DNA of 41,288 nt from positions 1-41,288 of the forward strand of contig CANJBX010000031.1 in the NCBI GenBank assembly GCA_947472885.1. Direction: 5' to 3'. A model generated the notes under the pieces. The model searched no databases and was not told the origin of the DNA. It saw nothing but the letters and a program-made list of their open reading frames with translations. The position numbers and the translations under genes were made by a program. This document shows positions 8,345-17,034 of the stretch, piece by piece; the first letter of the stretch is position 1, and each line of letters begins with the position of its first letter. Source of the DNA: Hyphomicrobiaceae bacterium. GTDB lineage: Bacteria; Pseudomonadota; Alphaproteobacteria; Rhizobiales; Xanthobacteraceae.

Positions 8345-11131
8345 ATGATTGAAAAGACCTACCTGCCAGCCGAAATCGAGGCCCGTATTTCCGCCGCGTG
8401 GGAAAGCGCGCAGGCGTTCCGCGCCGGCCGCCCGGATCGCGCCAAGGCTTCGCCCTACAGCATCGTGATCCCGCCGCCGAACGTCACCGGCTCGCTGCAC
8501 ATGGGCCACGCGCTCAACAATACGCTGCAGGACGTCTTATGCCGGTTTGAGCGGATGCGCGGACGGGATGTGCTGTGGCAGCCGGGCACCGACCACGCCG
8601 GAATAGCGACGCAGATGGTCGTCGAGCGGCAACTGATGGAGCGCCAGCTTCCGTCGCGCCGCGAGATGGGACGCGAGAAGTTTCTGGAGCGCGTGTGGGA
8701 ATGGAAGGCCGAGTCCGGCGGCACCATCGTCAACCAGCTCAAGCGGCTCGGCGCATCGTGCGACTGGTCGCGCGAACGCTTCACGATGGACGAAGGTCTG
8801 TCCAAGGCCGTTCTTAAAGTTTTTGTTGAACTTTATAAGTCGGGTCTCATCTACAAGGACAAGCGGCTGGTCAACTGGGACCCCAAGCTGCTGACCGCGA
8901 TTTCGGATCTTGAAGTGCAGCAGGTCGAGGTGAAGAGCCACCTCTGGTATCTGCGCTATCCGCTTGATGGCGTTACCTTCAACCCCGAAGATCCATCGAC
9001 CTACATCGTCGTCGCGACGACGCGGCCCGAGACGATGCTGGGCGATAGCGGCGTTGCCGTTCACCCGGACGATGAGCGTTACACCAGGCTGATTGGTTCG
9101 CATGTCATCCTGCCACTGGTCGGAAGACGTATTCCGATTGTTGGTGACACTTACTCCGATCCCGAGAAGGGTTCAGGCGCGGTGAAGATCACGCCGGCGC
9201 ATGACTTCAATGATTTCGAAGTCGGCAAACGTAATGGCCTCGCGCAGATCGGCATTCTCTCGACCGAGGCCAAGCTCGATCTCAAGGACAACGAGGCCTT
9301 CCTTGCCGGGGTTGCCGGATCGCCCGCACTCGATGCGACGCTTACGATGCATGGCATGGATCGTTTTGCCGCGCGCAAGCAGATCGTTGTGCGTATGGAA
9401 GAGGGTGGCTTCCTCGAGAAGATCGAACCCAACACGCACATGGTCCCGCATGGTGATCGCTCGAACGTCGTGATCGAGCCTTACCTGACCGACCAGTGGT
9501 ACGTCGATGCCAAGACGATGGCGAAGGAAGCCATCGCCGCGGTGCGCGATGGCCGCACAGTGTTCGTGCCGAAGAACTGGGAAAAGACCTACTTCGAATG
9601 GATGGAAAATATCCAGCCGTGGTGCGTGTCGCGCCAGCTCTGGTGGGGACACCAGATTCCGGCGTGGTACGGCCCGGACGGCAAGGTGTTTGTCGAAGAG
9701 AGTGAAGAAGAGGCTGTTTCCAAGGCGCTGGCCTATTACGTCGAGACCGACTTCATCACGGCGGAAGAGGCCGAGGCGATGGCGGTGGATCCCGCCAAGC
9801 GCGAGCCGTTCCTACTGCGCGACGAAGACGTGCTCGACACCTGGTTCTCCTCTGGCCTGTGGGCGTTCTCGACGCTGGGCTGGCCGGACAAGACGCCGGA
9901 GGTCGCCCGTTATTATCCGACCAACGTCCTTGTCACCGGCTTTGACATCATCTTCTTCTGGGTCGCCCGCATGATGATGATGGGGCTGCACTTCATGAAG
10001 GAAGTGCCGTTCCACACGGTCTACATCCACGCGCTCGTCCGCGACGAGAAGGGCGCCAAGATGTCGAAGTCGAAGGGCAATGTCATCGACCCGCTCGGCA
10101 TCATCGACGACCTCGGCGCGGATGCGTTGCGTTTCACGCTGGCCTCGATGGCGGCGCAGGGTCGCGACATCAAGCTGTCGCCGCAGCGTGTCGAAGGCGA
10201 ACGCAATTTCGCGACCAAACTCTGGAACACCGCGCGCTTTGCCGAAATGAATGGCGCGACTTCGGCTGCGGGTTTCGATCCGGCTACGGCCAAGGAGGTT
10301 CTCAACCGCTGGATCGCGCATGAGACCGCGCGCACGACGCGCGAGATCACTGCGGCGCTTGAGGCTTATCGCTTCAACGACGCCGCACTGACGGCGCGCG
10401 CCTTCGTGCGCGACATCTTCTGCGACTGGTACATCGAGTTGACGAAGCCGGTGATGATGGGGCCTGACAGCCCGGCGAAAACCGAGACGCAGGCGATGGT
10501 CGCCTGGGCGCGCGACGAAATCCTCAAGCTGCTGCATCCGTTCATGCCGTTCATTACGGAAGAGCTGTGGGCGGTGACAGCGGGTGGTACGCCGCGCGCG
10601 CACTTACTCGCGCTTACCGAATGGCCCGTCCACACGAATTTGAACGATGACAAGGCCGAGGCTGAAATCGGCTGGGTGATCGATCTGGTGACGGCCGTGC
10701 GTTCGATCCGCTCCGAGATGAACGTCGTGCCGGCAACCTTGTTGCCGCTCGTCCTCGCCGGTGTGTCGGAAGAAACCAAGGCGCGCGCCAGCCGCTGGAA
10801 GGAATTCGTGCAACGTCTGGCGCGACTTGGCGAAATCTCGTTTGCCGACCGCGCGCCGGAAGGTGCGGTTCAGCTCCTGGTGCGCGGCGAAATCGCGGCC
10901 TTGCCGCTCAAGGGTGTGATCGATCTCGTCGCCGAACGCATGCGCCTGGAAAAGGAAATGGCCAAGGCCGACGCCGATATTGCGCGCGTCGATGCCAAGC
11001 TTTCCAACGCCGATTTCATGCGCCGCGCGCCCGAGGAGGTTGTTGACGGCGAACGCGAAAAACGCGAGGAAGCTCAGGCGCGCCGGGCAAAAATTATGGA
11101 GGCGCTCGAACATCTCAAAGGCGCTGTTTAA
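8345..11131 (+). CDS. valS: Valyl-tRNA synthetase
   Basis: Class I aminoacyl-tRNA synthetase that charges tRNA-Val and edits misactivated threonine. The 928-residue length is in the normal range. The HIGH signature appears as HMGH at residues 52-55 in NVTGSLHMGHALN, and KMSKS lies at 572-576 in AKMSKSKGNVIDP. The editing (CP1) domain shows TTRPETMLGDSGVAVHPDD. The C-terminal coiled coil, RMRLEKEMAKADADIARVDA, is the arm characteristic of ValRS. The start codon is ATG at the beginning of the conserved IEKTYLPAEIE segment. Confidence 0.97.
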   Translation: MIEKTYLPAEIEARISAAWESAQAFRAGRPDRAKASPYSIVIPPPNVTGSLHMGHALNNTLQDVLCRFERMRGRDVLWQPGTDHAGIATQMVVERQLMERQLPSRREMGREKFLERVWEWKAESGGTIVNQLKRLGASCDWSRERFTMDEGLSKAVLKVFVELYKSGLIYKDKRLVNWDPKLLTAISDLEVQQVEVKSHLWYLRYPLDGVTFNPEDPSTYIVVATTRPETMLGDSGVAVHPDDERYTRLIGSHVILPLVGRRIPIVGDTYSDPEKGSGAVKITPAHDFNDFEVGKRNGLAQIGILSTEAKLDLKDNEAFLAGVAGSPALDATLTMHGMDRFAARKQIVVRMEEGGFLEKIEPNTHMVPHGDRSNVVIEPYLTDQWYVDAKTMAKEAIAAVRDGRTVFVPKNWEKTYFEWMENIQPWCVSRQLWWGHQIPAWYGPDGKVFVEESEEEAVSKALAYYVETDFITAEEAEAMAVDPAKREPFLLRDEDVLDTWFSSGLWAFSTLGWPDKTPEVARYYPTNVLVTGFDIIFFWVARMMMMGLHFMKEVPFHTVYIHALVRDEKGAKMSKSKGNVIDPLGIIDDLGADALRFTLASMAAQGRDIKLSPQRVEGERNFATKLWNTARFAEMNGATSAAGFDPATAKEVLNRWIAHETARTTREITAALEAYRFNDAALTARAFVRDIFCDWYIELTKPVMMGPDSPAKTETQAMVAWARDEILKLLHPFMPFITEELWAVTAGGTPRAHLLALTEWPVHTNLNDDKAEAEIGWVIDLVTAVRSIRSEMNVVPATLLPLVLAGVSEETKARASRWKEFVQRLARLGEISFADRAPEGAVQLLVRGEIAALPLKGVIDLVAERMRLEKEMAKADADIARVDAKLSNADFMRRAPEEVVDGEREKREEAQARRAKIMEALEHLKGAV

Positions 11132-11214
11132 GCCCAACAACAAGAACAACATTTGTAAAATCTGGAATGCCAGAATGAATTGCTTTTCCGATTGCGCGTT
11201 ATTGGGGGAACGTC

Positions 11215-11661
11215 ATGACTGGAACCACGGGTGCCGGGGCCAAGGCTGAATTAAATCCGAACGCCACGCTGCTGCGCGACGCTTACAACCTCTGGAACGA
11301 CACCAAAGGAAAAAGCGTCGACCACTGGATGTCGCTTCTTGCCGACGACCTGAAATTCAATTCGCTCGCCGCCGGCGCTGCCCACGTGGCCTATCTGAAG
11401 GCCTACGATAGCAAGGCCGTGTTGCGCGACTATTTCGACGGGTTGCTGAAGCACTGGTCGATGATCCATTTCACCATGACGGAGTACATCGTGCAGGGCG
11501 ATGTTGTAATCGCGCGCGGTAGTTGCGCATGGCAGAACAAGCACACAAATAAAGTCTGCAATACGCCGAAGATGGACTACTGGCGTTTCCGCGACGGCAA
11601 GGTGATCGAGTATTTTGAATATTACGACACCGCCGGTGTGCAGGCGGCTTCGGTCGTTTGA
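11215..11661 (+). CDS. SnoaL/NTF2-like superfamily protein of unknown function
   Basis: A 148-residue protein with the size and pattern of the NTF2-like fold. The amphipathic N-terminal helix, LLRDAYNLWNDTKG, is followed by short strands and helices including YFDGLLKHWSMIHFTMTEYIVQGDVVIARG and the C-terminal strand pair MDYWRFRDGKVIEYFEYYDT. That last strand is the hallmark of SnoaL-like proteins, whose members are small isomerases, hydrolases or ligand-binding proteins. No substrate can be assigned. The next gene starts 24 bp downstream, so the two may be co-transcribed. Confidence 0.7.
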   Translation: MTGTTGAGAKAELNPNATLLRDAYNLWNDTKGKSVDHWMSLLADDLKFNSLAAGAAHVAYLKAYDSKAVLRDYFDGLLKHWSMIHFTMTEYIVQGDVVIARGSCAWQNKHTNKVCNTPKMDYWRFRDGKVIEYFEYYDTAGVQAASVV

Positions 11662-11685
11662 TCGAAATGGAACTGGAATAGCCGG

Positions 11686-12417
11686 GTGACGCGTATCTTT
11701 GTTGCGGGTGCTTTGGGTGTGATCGGCAAGCCCTTGATGCGGCTGCTGGTCGCCGCCGGTCATGACGTTACCGGCACGACGCGCTCAGTGGCGAAGGCCG
11801 CCGATCTCGCGAAGCTGGGAGCGACACCAGCGGTCGTCGATGTGTTTGATGCCGATGCTTTGAAGGCTGCTGTCGTCGCAGCAAAGCCTGACGTCGTCAT
11901 TCACCAGCTCACGGATTTGCCGGATTCCAGCGATCCGGCGGCAATCTCGAAATCGCTCGAAGCCAATGCGCGCATTCGCATCGAGGGCACCTACAACCTG
12001 ATCGTGGCCGCGAAATCCGCAGGTAGCAGGCGCTTCATTGCCCAGAGCATTGGCTTTCTCTATGCGAGCAAGACGCTGCCCCATCACGAGGGCGATCCGA
12101 TCAAGCCGCCGGGCGATGTATCGGCGCGCGGCGTCCACGCCCTCGAAGGTGCGGTGACGGGAACGCCCGGCATCGATGGCATCGTGCTGCGTTACGGCAA
12201 GCTCTACGGCCCCGGCACCTGGAACGAGAAGACCGGCGACAACAAGCCGGACGGCACCGGCTACATCCATGTCGATGCGGCGGCGCAGGCGGCGTTGATG
12301 GCCGTGACTCGCGGCGCGCCCGGCATCTACAACGTGGCCGAGGACGACGGCGAACTCGACATAGGGAAGGCGCGGGGCGAACTGGGTTTCGATCCCGGTT
12401 TCCGCCTGAAAGCCTAG
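11686..12417 (+). CDS. NAD-dependent epimerase/dehydratase family protein (extended SDR)
   Basis: A 243-residue Rossmann-fold protein starting at GTG, directly downstream of the SnoaL-like gene. The nucleotide-binding motif GALGVIG lies at residues 8-14. It is followed by the TTRS segment that usually indicates NADP-binding atypical SDRs. The canonical YxxxK catalytic pair is not evident at its usual place after the [10 protein letters not shown] segment, so catalytic activity is uncertain. A C-terminal substrate-binding part is present but short (GLYNV-like [11 protein letters not shown]). The stop overlaps the stop of the convergent glycosylase gene by 4 bp. Confidence 0.78.
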   Translation: MTRIFVAGALGVIGKPLMRLLVAAGHDVTGTTRSVAKAADLAKLGATPAVVDVFDADALKAAVVAAKPDVVIHQLTDLPDSSDPAAISKSLEANARIRIEGTYNLIVAAKSAGSRRFIAQSIGFLYASKTLPHHEGDPIKPPGDVSARGVHALEGAVTGTPGIDGIVLRYGKLYGPGTWNEKTGDNKPDGTGYIHVDAAAQAALMAVTRGAPGIYNVAEDDGELDIGKARGELGFDPGFRLKA

Positions 12418-12977
12418 CGTTCCGCCTTGAACGGCTTGCTGACGAATTTCGAACCCTTGAGGCCATATCGCCACGGCTCGCTGACCGCCTTGGTGATGCC
12501 GATGCGCGGACCTGTAACAATTTCCGGTTTTCCCGCACGCGCGAATAGCGCAAATGGCGGCATGGCGAGCGGCAGGCCGTTATGGGCATGGCTGACGCCG
12601 AGCGCCTGCGCCAGTTTGCCCGGGCCGGAACACAGCGCGCGGTCGTCCGGGATGCCCCGCCGGCGGCGCATTTTCGCAACGCCCTCGGTCGGTTCCAGTG
12701 CCCGGATCAGCACGGCGCTGGCGCTGCCTTCCTTTTCACAGACGAAATTCAGGCACCAGTGGATACCGTAAGAACGATAGACATAGGCGAAGCCGGGTTG
12801 GCCGAACATCACGGCGTTGCGCTCGGTCGGTCCGTTGTAACTGTGCGAGGCCGGGTCGGTGTGGTGATAGGCCTCGACCTCGACAATGACGCCGCCAACC
12901 CCGCCAATCAGCAAGGTCGCGCCGATCAGTTCGGGTGCCACCTTGTGAACGCTGCGGGCAAAAAAAGGCGGGGCCAA
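12414..12977 (-). CDS. DNA-3-methyladenine glycosylase, AAG/MPG family (possible 5' frameshift)
   Basis: Base-excision repair enzyme that flips out and removes alkylated purines. The 187-residue reading contains the family signatures: PELIGATLL, the catalytic Glu in [18 protein letters not shown], the conserved [27 protein letters not shown] block, and [13 protein letters not shown]. Translation in this frame can begin only at TTG 12977, because TGA lies five codons before it. One base away in frame, an ATG at 13002 would read [14 protein letters not shown] and join FARS perfectly if the seven-base A/T run at 12960-12966 had six bases. A homopolymer indel, real or from sequencing, is likely. 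Confidence 0.87.
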   Translation of the reverse strand: MAPPFFARSVHKVAPELIGATLLIGGVGGVIVEVEAYHHTDPASHSYNGPTERNAVMFGQPGFAYVYRSYGIHWCLNFVCEKEGSASAVLIRALEPTEGVAKMRRRRGIPDDRALCSGPGKLAQALGVSHAHNGLPLAMPPFALFARAGKPEIVTGPRIGITKAVSEPWRYGLKGSKFVSKPFKAER

Positions 12978-13234
12978 TGGGGTGAGGGTTCAGGCGGGGC
13001 ATCGCGTCAAGTCGTCCGGCCAATGCTGCGTAGCGATACAGGTGTCATAGTTAAATTAGGCTTTCGTATCTGTGTCATTGCGGCAACAGTTCCGCAACAT
13101 TTCGCCGGTTCACCGATCCGCCAGCACTGCGCCGCTTTTCCGCCACAGCCCTCCGTGATTTCGATAGCGGCTCCAGTTGGTGTCCGGTGAACGTCGCCGG
13201 ACATCCAGTAAAGGGGCTAGGGGCCGTACAGGTT

Positions 13235-14959
13235 ATGGACGCAAAAACACCACTCAAGAATAAACTGCCAAGCCGCCATGTTACGGAAGGCCCGGAGCGC
13301 GCTCCGCATCGTTCGTATTACTACGCCATGGGTCTGACCAAGAGCCAGATCCACCAGCCGTTCGTCGGCGTCGCCTCCTGCTGGAACGAAGCCGCCCCCT
13401 GTAACATTTCGCTGATGCGCCAGGCCCAGGCCGTGAAGAAGGGCGTTGCGGCCGCCGGCGGCACCCCGCGCGAATTCTGCACCATCACCGTGACCGACGG
13501 GATTGCCATGGGCCATGGCGGCATGAAGGCTTCGCTGCCCTCGCGCGAAGTGATCGCCGACTCAGTCGAACTCACCATGCGTGGCCACTCCTACGACGCA
13601 CTCGTCGGCCTCGCCGGCTGCGACAAGTCGCTTCCCGGCATGATGATGGCGATGGTGCGGCTGAACGTGCCATCGATCTTCATCTATGGCGGATCGATCC
13701 TGCCCGGTAATTTCCGGGGGCAGGTCATCACTGTTCAAGACATGTTCGAAGCGGTCGGCCGTCATTCGGTCGGCGATCTGTCCAGCGGCGATCTCGACGA
13801 GATGGAACAGGTTGCTTGTCCCTCAGCGGGTGCCTGCGGCGCCCAGTTCACCGCCAACACCATGGCGACGGTGTCGGAAGCCATCGGCCTCGCGCTGCCG
13901 TATTCGGCCGGCGCGCCGGCTCCTTATGAAATCCGCGACGCTTTCTGCATGACCGCGGGCGAGCAGGTGATGGAACTCATCAAGCTCGGCATCCGCCCGC
14001 GCGACATCGTCACCCGCAAGGCGCTGGAAAATGCAGCCGCCGTTGTGTCGGCATCTGGCGGCTCCACCAATGCCGCGCTGCATCTGCCGGCCATCGCGCA
14101 CGAGTGCGGTATCGAATTCGATCTTTTTGATGTCGCCGAGGTCTTCAAAAGAACACCGTATATCGCGGATTTGAAGCCGGGTGGCCGTTATGTCGCCAAG
14201 GATATGTTCGAGGTTGGCGGCATACCGTTGCTGATGAAGACGCTGCTCGATCACGGCTACATGCACGGCGATTGCATGACCGTCACCGGGCGCACGATTG
14301 CCGAAAACATGAAATCCGTGAAGTGGAACGACAAGCAGGACGTTGTGCGGCCGGCCAACAAGCCGTTGCTCGCGACCGGCGGCGTTGTCGGCCTCAAGGG
14401 CAATATCGCGACCGAAGGCGCCATCGTGAAGGTGGCCGGCATGAAAAAGGTTCAGTTCACAGGCCCGGCGCGCTGCTTCGATGGCGAAGAAGCCTGCTTC
14501 GATGCAGTCAAGAACAAGAAGTATAACGAGGGCGACGTGTTCGTCATTCGCTACGAGGGTCCCAAGGGCGGCCCCGGCATGCGTGAAATGCTCGCGACCA
14601 CGGCGGCGCTCTACGGTCAGGGCATGGGCGAAAAGGTTGCGCTCATCACGGACGGACGGTTCTCAGGTGCAACGCGCGGCTTCTGCATCGGTCACGTTGG
14701 ACCGGAAGCGGCAGTCGGCGGCGAGATCGCACTTCTCAAGGACGGCGACATCATCACCATCGATGCCGACAAGGGCACGATGGATGCCAACGTGTCGCCG
14801 GAAGAGTTTGCCAAGCGCAAGGCCGGGTGGAAGCCGAGGGCTACGGATTACACTTCCGGGTACATCTGGAAATACGCTCAACAGGTCGGTGACGCGCGCA
14901 AGGGGGCCGTGACCCATCCTGGCGGAGCGGCGGAAAAAGAGTGTTATGCGGACATCTGA
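13235..14959 (+). CDS. ilvD: Dihydroxy-acid dehydratase
   Basis: Fe-S enzyme that converts 2,3-dihydroxy-isovalerate and -methylvalerate to the 2-keto acids of valine and isoleucine synthesis. I choose the ATG at 13235, giving 574 residues, the usual length; an upstream in-frame start at 13187 would add 16 unconserved residues. Signatures seen include AGCDKSLPGMMMAM, the cysteine-containing VACPSAGACGAQFTANTM, and the C-terminal TDGRFSGATRGFCIGHVGPEA. The 257-bp region upstream carries a small hairpin (TTGCGG/CCGCAA at 13078-13097) but no recognisable riboswitch. The 3' end overlaps the next gene by 14 bp. Confidence 0.96.
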   Translation: MDAKTPLKNKLPSRHVTEGPERAPHRSYYYAMGLTKSQIHQPFVGVASCWNEAAPCNISLMRQAQAVKKGVAAAGGTPREFCTITVTDGIAMGHGGMKASLPSREVIADSVELTMRGHSYDALVGLAGCDKSLPGMMMAMVRLNVPSIFIYGGSILPGNFRGQVITVQDMFEAVGRHSVGDLSSGDLDEMEQVACPSAGACGAQFTANTMATVSEAIGLALPYSAGAPAPYEIRDAFCMTAGEQVMELIKLGIRPRDIVTRKALENAAAVVSASGGSTNAALHLPAIAHECGIEFDLFDVAEVFKRTPYIADLKPGGRYVAKDMFEVGGIPLLMKTLLDHGYMHGDCMTVTGRTIAENMKSVKWNDKQDVVRPANKPLLATGGVVGLKGNIATEGAIVKVAGMKKVQFTGPARCFDGEEACFDAVKNKKYNEGDVFVIRYEGPKGGPGMREMLATTAALYGQGMGEKVALITDGRFSGATRGFCIGHVGPEAAVGGEIALLKDGDIITIDADKGTMDANVSPEEFAKRKAGWKPRATDYTSGYIWKYAQQVGDARKGAVTHPGGAAEKECYADI

Positions 14960-15905
14960 CGGCTTTGTATCGGTTTGTGTCCTGACGCTGGGGCTCTTCG
15001 GCCCTGCGTACGGTTTTGACGGCACGACGTCGGAAGGCGTCGCGCCGGCTGTCAGCGTCGATATGGTCGCGCGTGGCAGCGTCACCGGCGCGCCGCTGAA
15101 TGTTCCGGCTCCGGCGCTTGCGGCTCCCGGTTCGGGTATCGTGGTGCCAAATTCCGTACTTGGCGTCACGCGTCCGCGCCCGTTCGATCCGGCCCGCAAG
15201 CCGACCGCGCTTGAGGCCTTCCGCACCGGCACGCAGTCGTTGCGCGCCGGCGATATCAAGGGCGGTATCACCGCGCTTGAATATGCCGCGAGCAACGGCC
15301 ATGCCGTCGCGAAATGGAAGCTCGGACGTATCTATGCCGAAGGTGACGGCGTCACCCGTGACGATCTGCGCGCATTTGAATATTTCCGCGACATCGCGGA
15401 TTCCCATGCCGACGATGCGCCGGGCACACCGCAGGCGCGCTTCGTTGCCAACGCCTTTGTTGCGCTCGGCCAATACTATCTTGAAGGCATTCCGAAAACG
15501 GCGATCAAGGCCGACCCGGACCGCGCGCGCGAAATGTTCCAGTATGCGGCGTCCTATTTCGGCGATGCCGATGCCCAGTTCTATATCGGCCGCATGTACG
15601 TGCAGGGGCAGGGCGTTGCGAAAGACTCCAAGCTCGCCGCGCGCTGGCTTGGCCTTGCCGCCAACAAGGGCCAGCACCAGGCGCAGGCGCTGCTCGGCAG
15701 CATGCTGTTCAAGGGCGATGCGGTGCCGCGGCAGGCGGCGCGGGGGTTGATGCTGCTGACGCTCGCCAGCGACTCAGCACCGCAGCAGGAAGCCTGGATA
15801 CACGAGCTGCACGACTCGGCTTTCAAGCAGGCCACCGACGATGAGCGCCAGCTTGCGCTGATGTACCTTGAGCGCCGCCTGAACGGGGCACCTCCGCCAC
15901 GTTGA
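14946..15905 (+). CDS. exoR: ExoR-like periplasmic Sel1-repeat regulator
   Basis: A 319-residue exported protein with Sel1/TPR repeats. Residues 1-24 form a signal peptide ending near AYGF. A proline/alanine-rich segment follows to about residue 85. Sel1-like helical pairs then run through ALEYAASNGHAVAKWKLGRIYAEGDG, RAREMFQYAASYFGDADAQFYIG and AARWLGLAANKGQHQAQALLGS. The order and spacing match my recollection of Sinorhizobium ExoR, the periplasmic inhibitor of the ExoS-ChvI two-component system controlling exopolysaccharide and flagella. This copy is about 50 residues longer, mostly in the N-terminal linker. The ATG lies inside the end of ilvD, so translation is probably coupled. xthA follows on the other strand, as I recall for other Rhizobiales. 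Confidence 0.75.
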   Translation: MRTSDGFVSVCVLTLGLFGPAYGFDGTTSEGVAPAVSVDMVARGSVTGAPLNVPAPALAAPGSGIVVPNSVLGVTRPRPFDPARKPTALEAFRTGTQSLRAGDIKGGITALEYAASNGHAVAKWKLGRIYAEGDGVTRDDLRAFEYFRDIADSHADDAPGTPQARFVANAFVALGQYYLEGIPKTAIKADPDRAREMFQYAASYFGDADAQFYIGRMYVQGQGVAKDSKLAARWLGLAANKGQHQAQALLGSMLFKGDAVPRQAARGLMLLTLASDSAPQQEAWIHELHDSAFKQATDDERQLALMYLERRLNGAPPPR

Positions 15906-15927
15906 TTTGCGCCGCGGGCTTTGCTGT

Positions 15928-16710
15928 TTAGAAATCCAGATCGATCCAGACGGGAACGTGGTCTGACGGCTTTTCCCAGCCTCGCACATGCTTGTCGATT
16001 CCCGCGGCGCTGAGCCTGTCGGCGGCCTGTGGCGACAGCATCAGGTGGTCGATGCGGATCCCGTTGTTCTTTTGCCAGGCCCCGGCCTGATAATCCCAGA
16101 ACGTGTAAAGGCCGTCGTCATCGCTGATCGCGCGTAGCGCGTCGGTCATGCCCAGATTGGCGAGTTCGCGGAACTTGGCGCGAGTCCGCGGCAGGAACAG
16201 TGCGTCGGTCAGCCAGAGTTCGGGATTGTGAACGTCTGCGGCGGTCGGGATGATGTTGTAGTCGCCGGCCAGCACAAGCGGCTCTTCCGCTTTGAGATGT
16301 TCATGTGTGTAGCGAATAAGCCGGTCCATCCACTTGAGTTTGTACGGATATTTCTCCGTATTGGTTGGGTTGCCGTTGGGCAGATAGAGACAGACGACTT
16401 TCACGGTGCCTGACCCGGCCGATACGGTCGCGCTGATGAAGCGGGATTGAACGTCCTCGTCGTCGCCGGGCAGGCCGGTCGCAATGTCCTCGAGCGGAAA
16501 CTTGGACAAGATTGCCACGCCGTTGAAGGTTTTCTGGCCCAGGATAGCAATGTTGTAGCCAAGTGCTTCCAGCGGCTCCCGTGGAAAACCGGCCTCCTGG
16601 CATTTGATTTCCTGCAGGCAGACCACGTCCGGCGCGCGCGCCGTGAGCCAGGCCACCAGGCTATCGACGCGCTGGTTGACCGAATTGACGTTCCAGGTGG
16701 CGATACGCAT
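15928..16710 (-). CDS. xthA: Exodeoxyribonuclease III (AP endonuclease)
   Basis: Mg-dependent AP endonuclease and 3' exonuclease of base-excision repair, 260 residues, the usual size. All catalytic blocks of the EEP fold are visible: MRIATWNVNSVNQR at the N-terminus, VVCLQEIKCQ with the metal-binding Glu, LAGDYNIIPTAADV, the RIDHLMLS block, and the C-terminal SDHVPVWIDLDF with the catalytic Asp-His pair. It converges with the exoR-like gene with a 22-bp gap. Confidence 0.95.
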   Translation of the reverse strand: MRIATWNVNSVNQRVDSLVAWLTARAPDVVCLQEIKCQEAGFPREPLEALGYNIAILGQKTFNGVAILSKFPLEDIATGLPGDDEDVQSRFISATVSAGSGTVKVVCLYLPNGNPTNTEKYPYKLKWMDRLIRYTHEHLKAEEPLVLAGDYNIIPTAADVHNPELWLTDALFLPRTRAKFRELANLGMTDALRAISDDDGLYTFWDYQAGAWQKNNGIRIDHLMLSPQAADRLSAAGIDKHVRGWEKPSDHVPVWIDLDF

Positions 16711-17034
16711 GCGGGAGCCCGGTTAATGACCTAAGATTAATTTGACTTGGATTCGGGCTGAGGGACACCCTGCCAGCTCCAGAGTCGTGTGCTGCGGTGC
16801 ACAGTGCACACGATGCAAGACTTGTCCAAACCCGGCTTGTTCAGACACACGGATAACTTGTTCCGGCACTAACTCATGGCGTGCATACCATTGGCAACTA
16901 TGGTATAAAAGCGCGTGATCCGGTTGGGTCCGAAGTCGGCACTAAGATCGGCATAAGTACATTTGCGGGCGTGGAAACCAGACGAGAAAGGGATTGCCAG
17001 GTCGGCCCCTTGCGGGACGGCCGGACGGCCTTCA
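16711..17034. promoter_or_regulatory. Shared regulatory region between xthA and the RND operon
   Basis: This 324-bp divergent gap contains no credible gene. Two symmetric sites stand out. GTGCACAGTGCAC at 16797-16809 lies within longer arms CGTGTGC (16786-16792) and GCACACG (16806-16812). ATACCAT(8 nt)ATGGTAT lies at 16885-16906. Either could bind a regulator of the efflux genes; no regulator gene is adjacent. The role is inferred from symmetry and position only. Confidence 0.45.
16885..16906. promoter_or_regulatory. Perfect 7-bp inverted repeat, candidate operator of the RND operon
   Basis: ATACCAT and ATGGTAT are separated by 8 nt, giving a 22-bp dyad about 130 bp upstream of the adaptor start and followed by an A-rich stretch. 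Size and AT content fit a TetR- or MarR-type operator overlapping a promoter. No regulator gene is next to it in the window, so the binder would be encoded elsewhere. Confidence 0.4.

Noticed and set aside
13023-13190. Possible attenuator leader peptide rich in Val/Ile/Leu upstream of ilvD
   Set aside because: The reading from ATG 13023 has many branched-chain codons and a small hairpin at 13078-13097, but it runs past the hairpin to 13190 and no terminator/antiterminator pair is visible.
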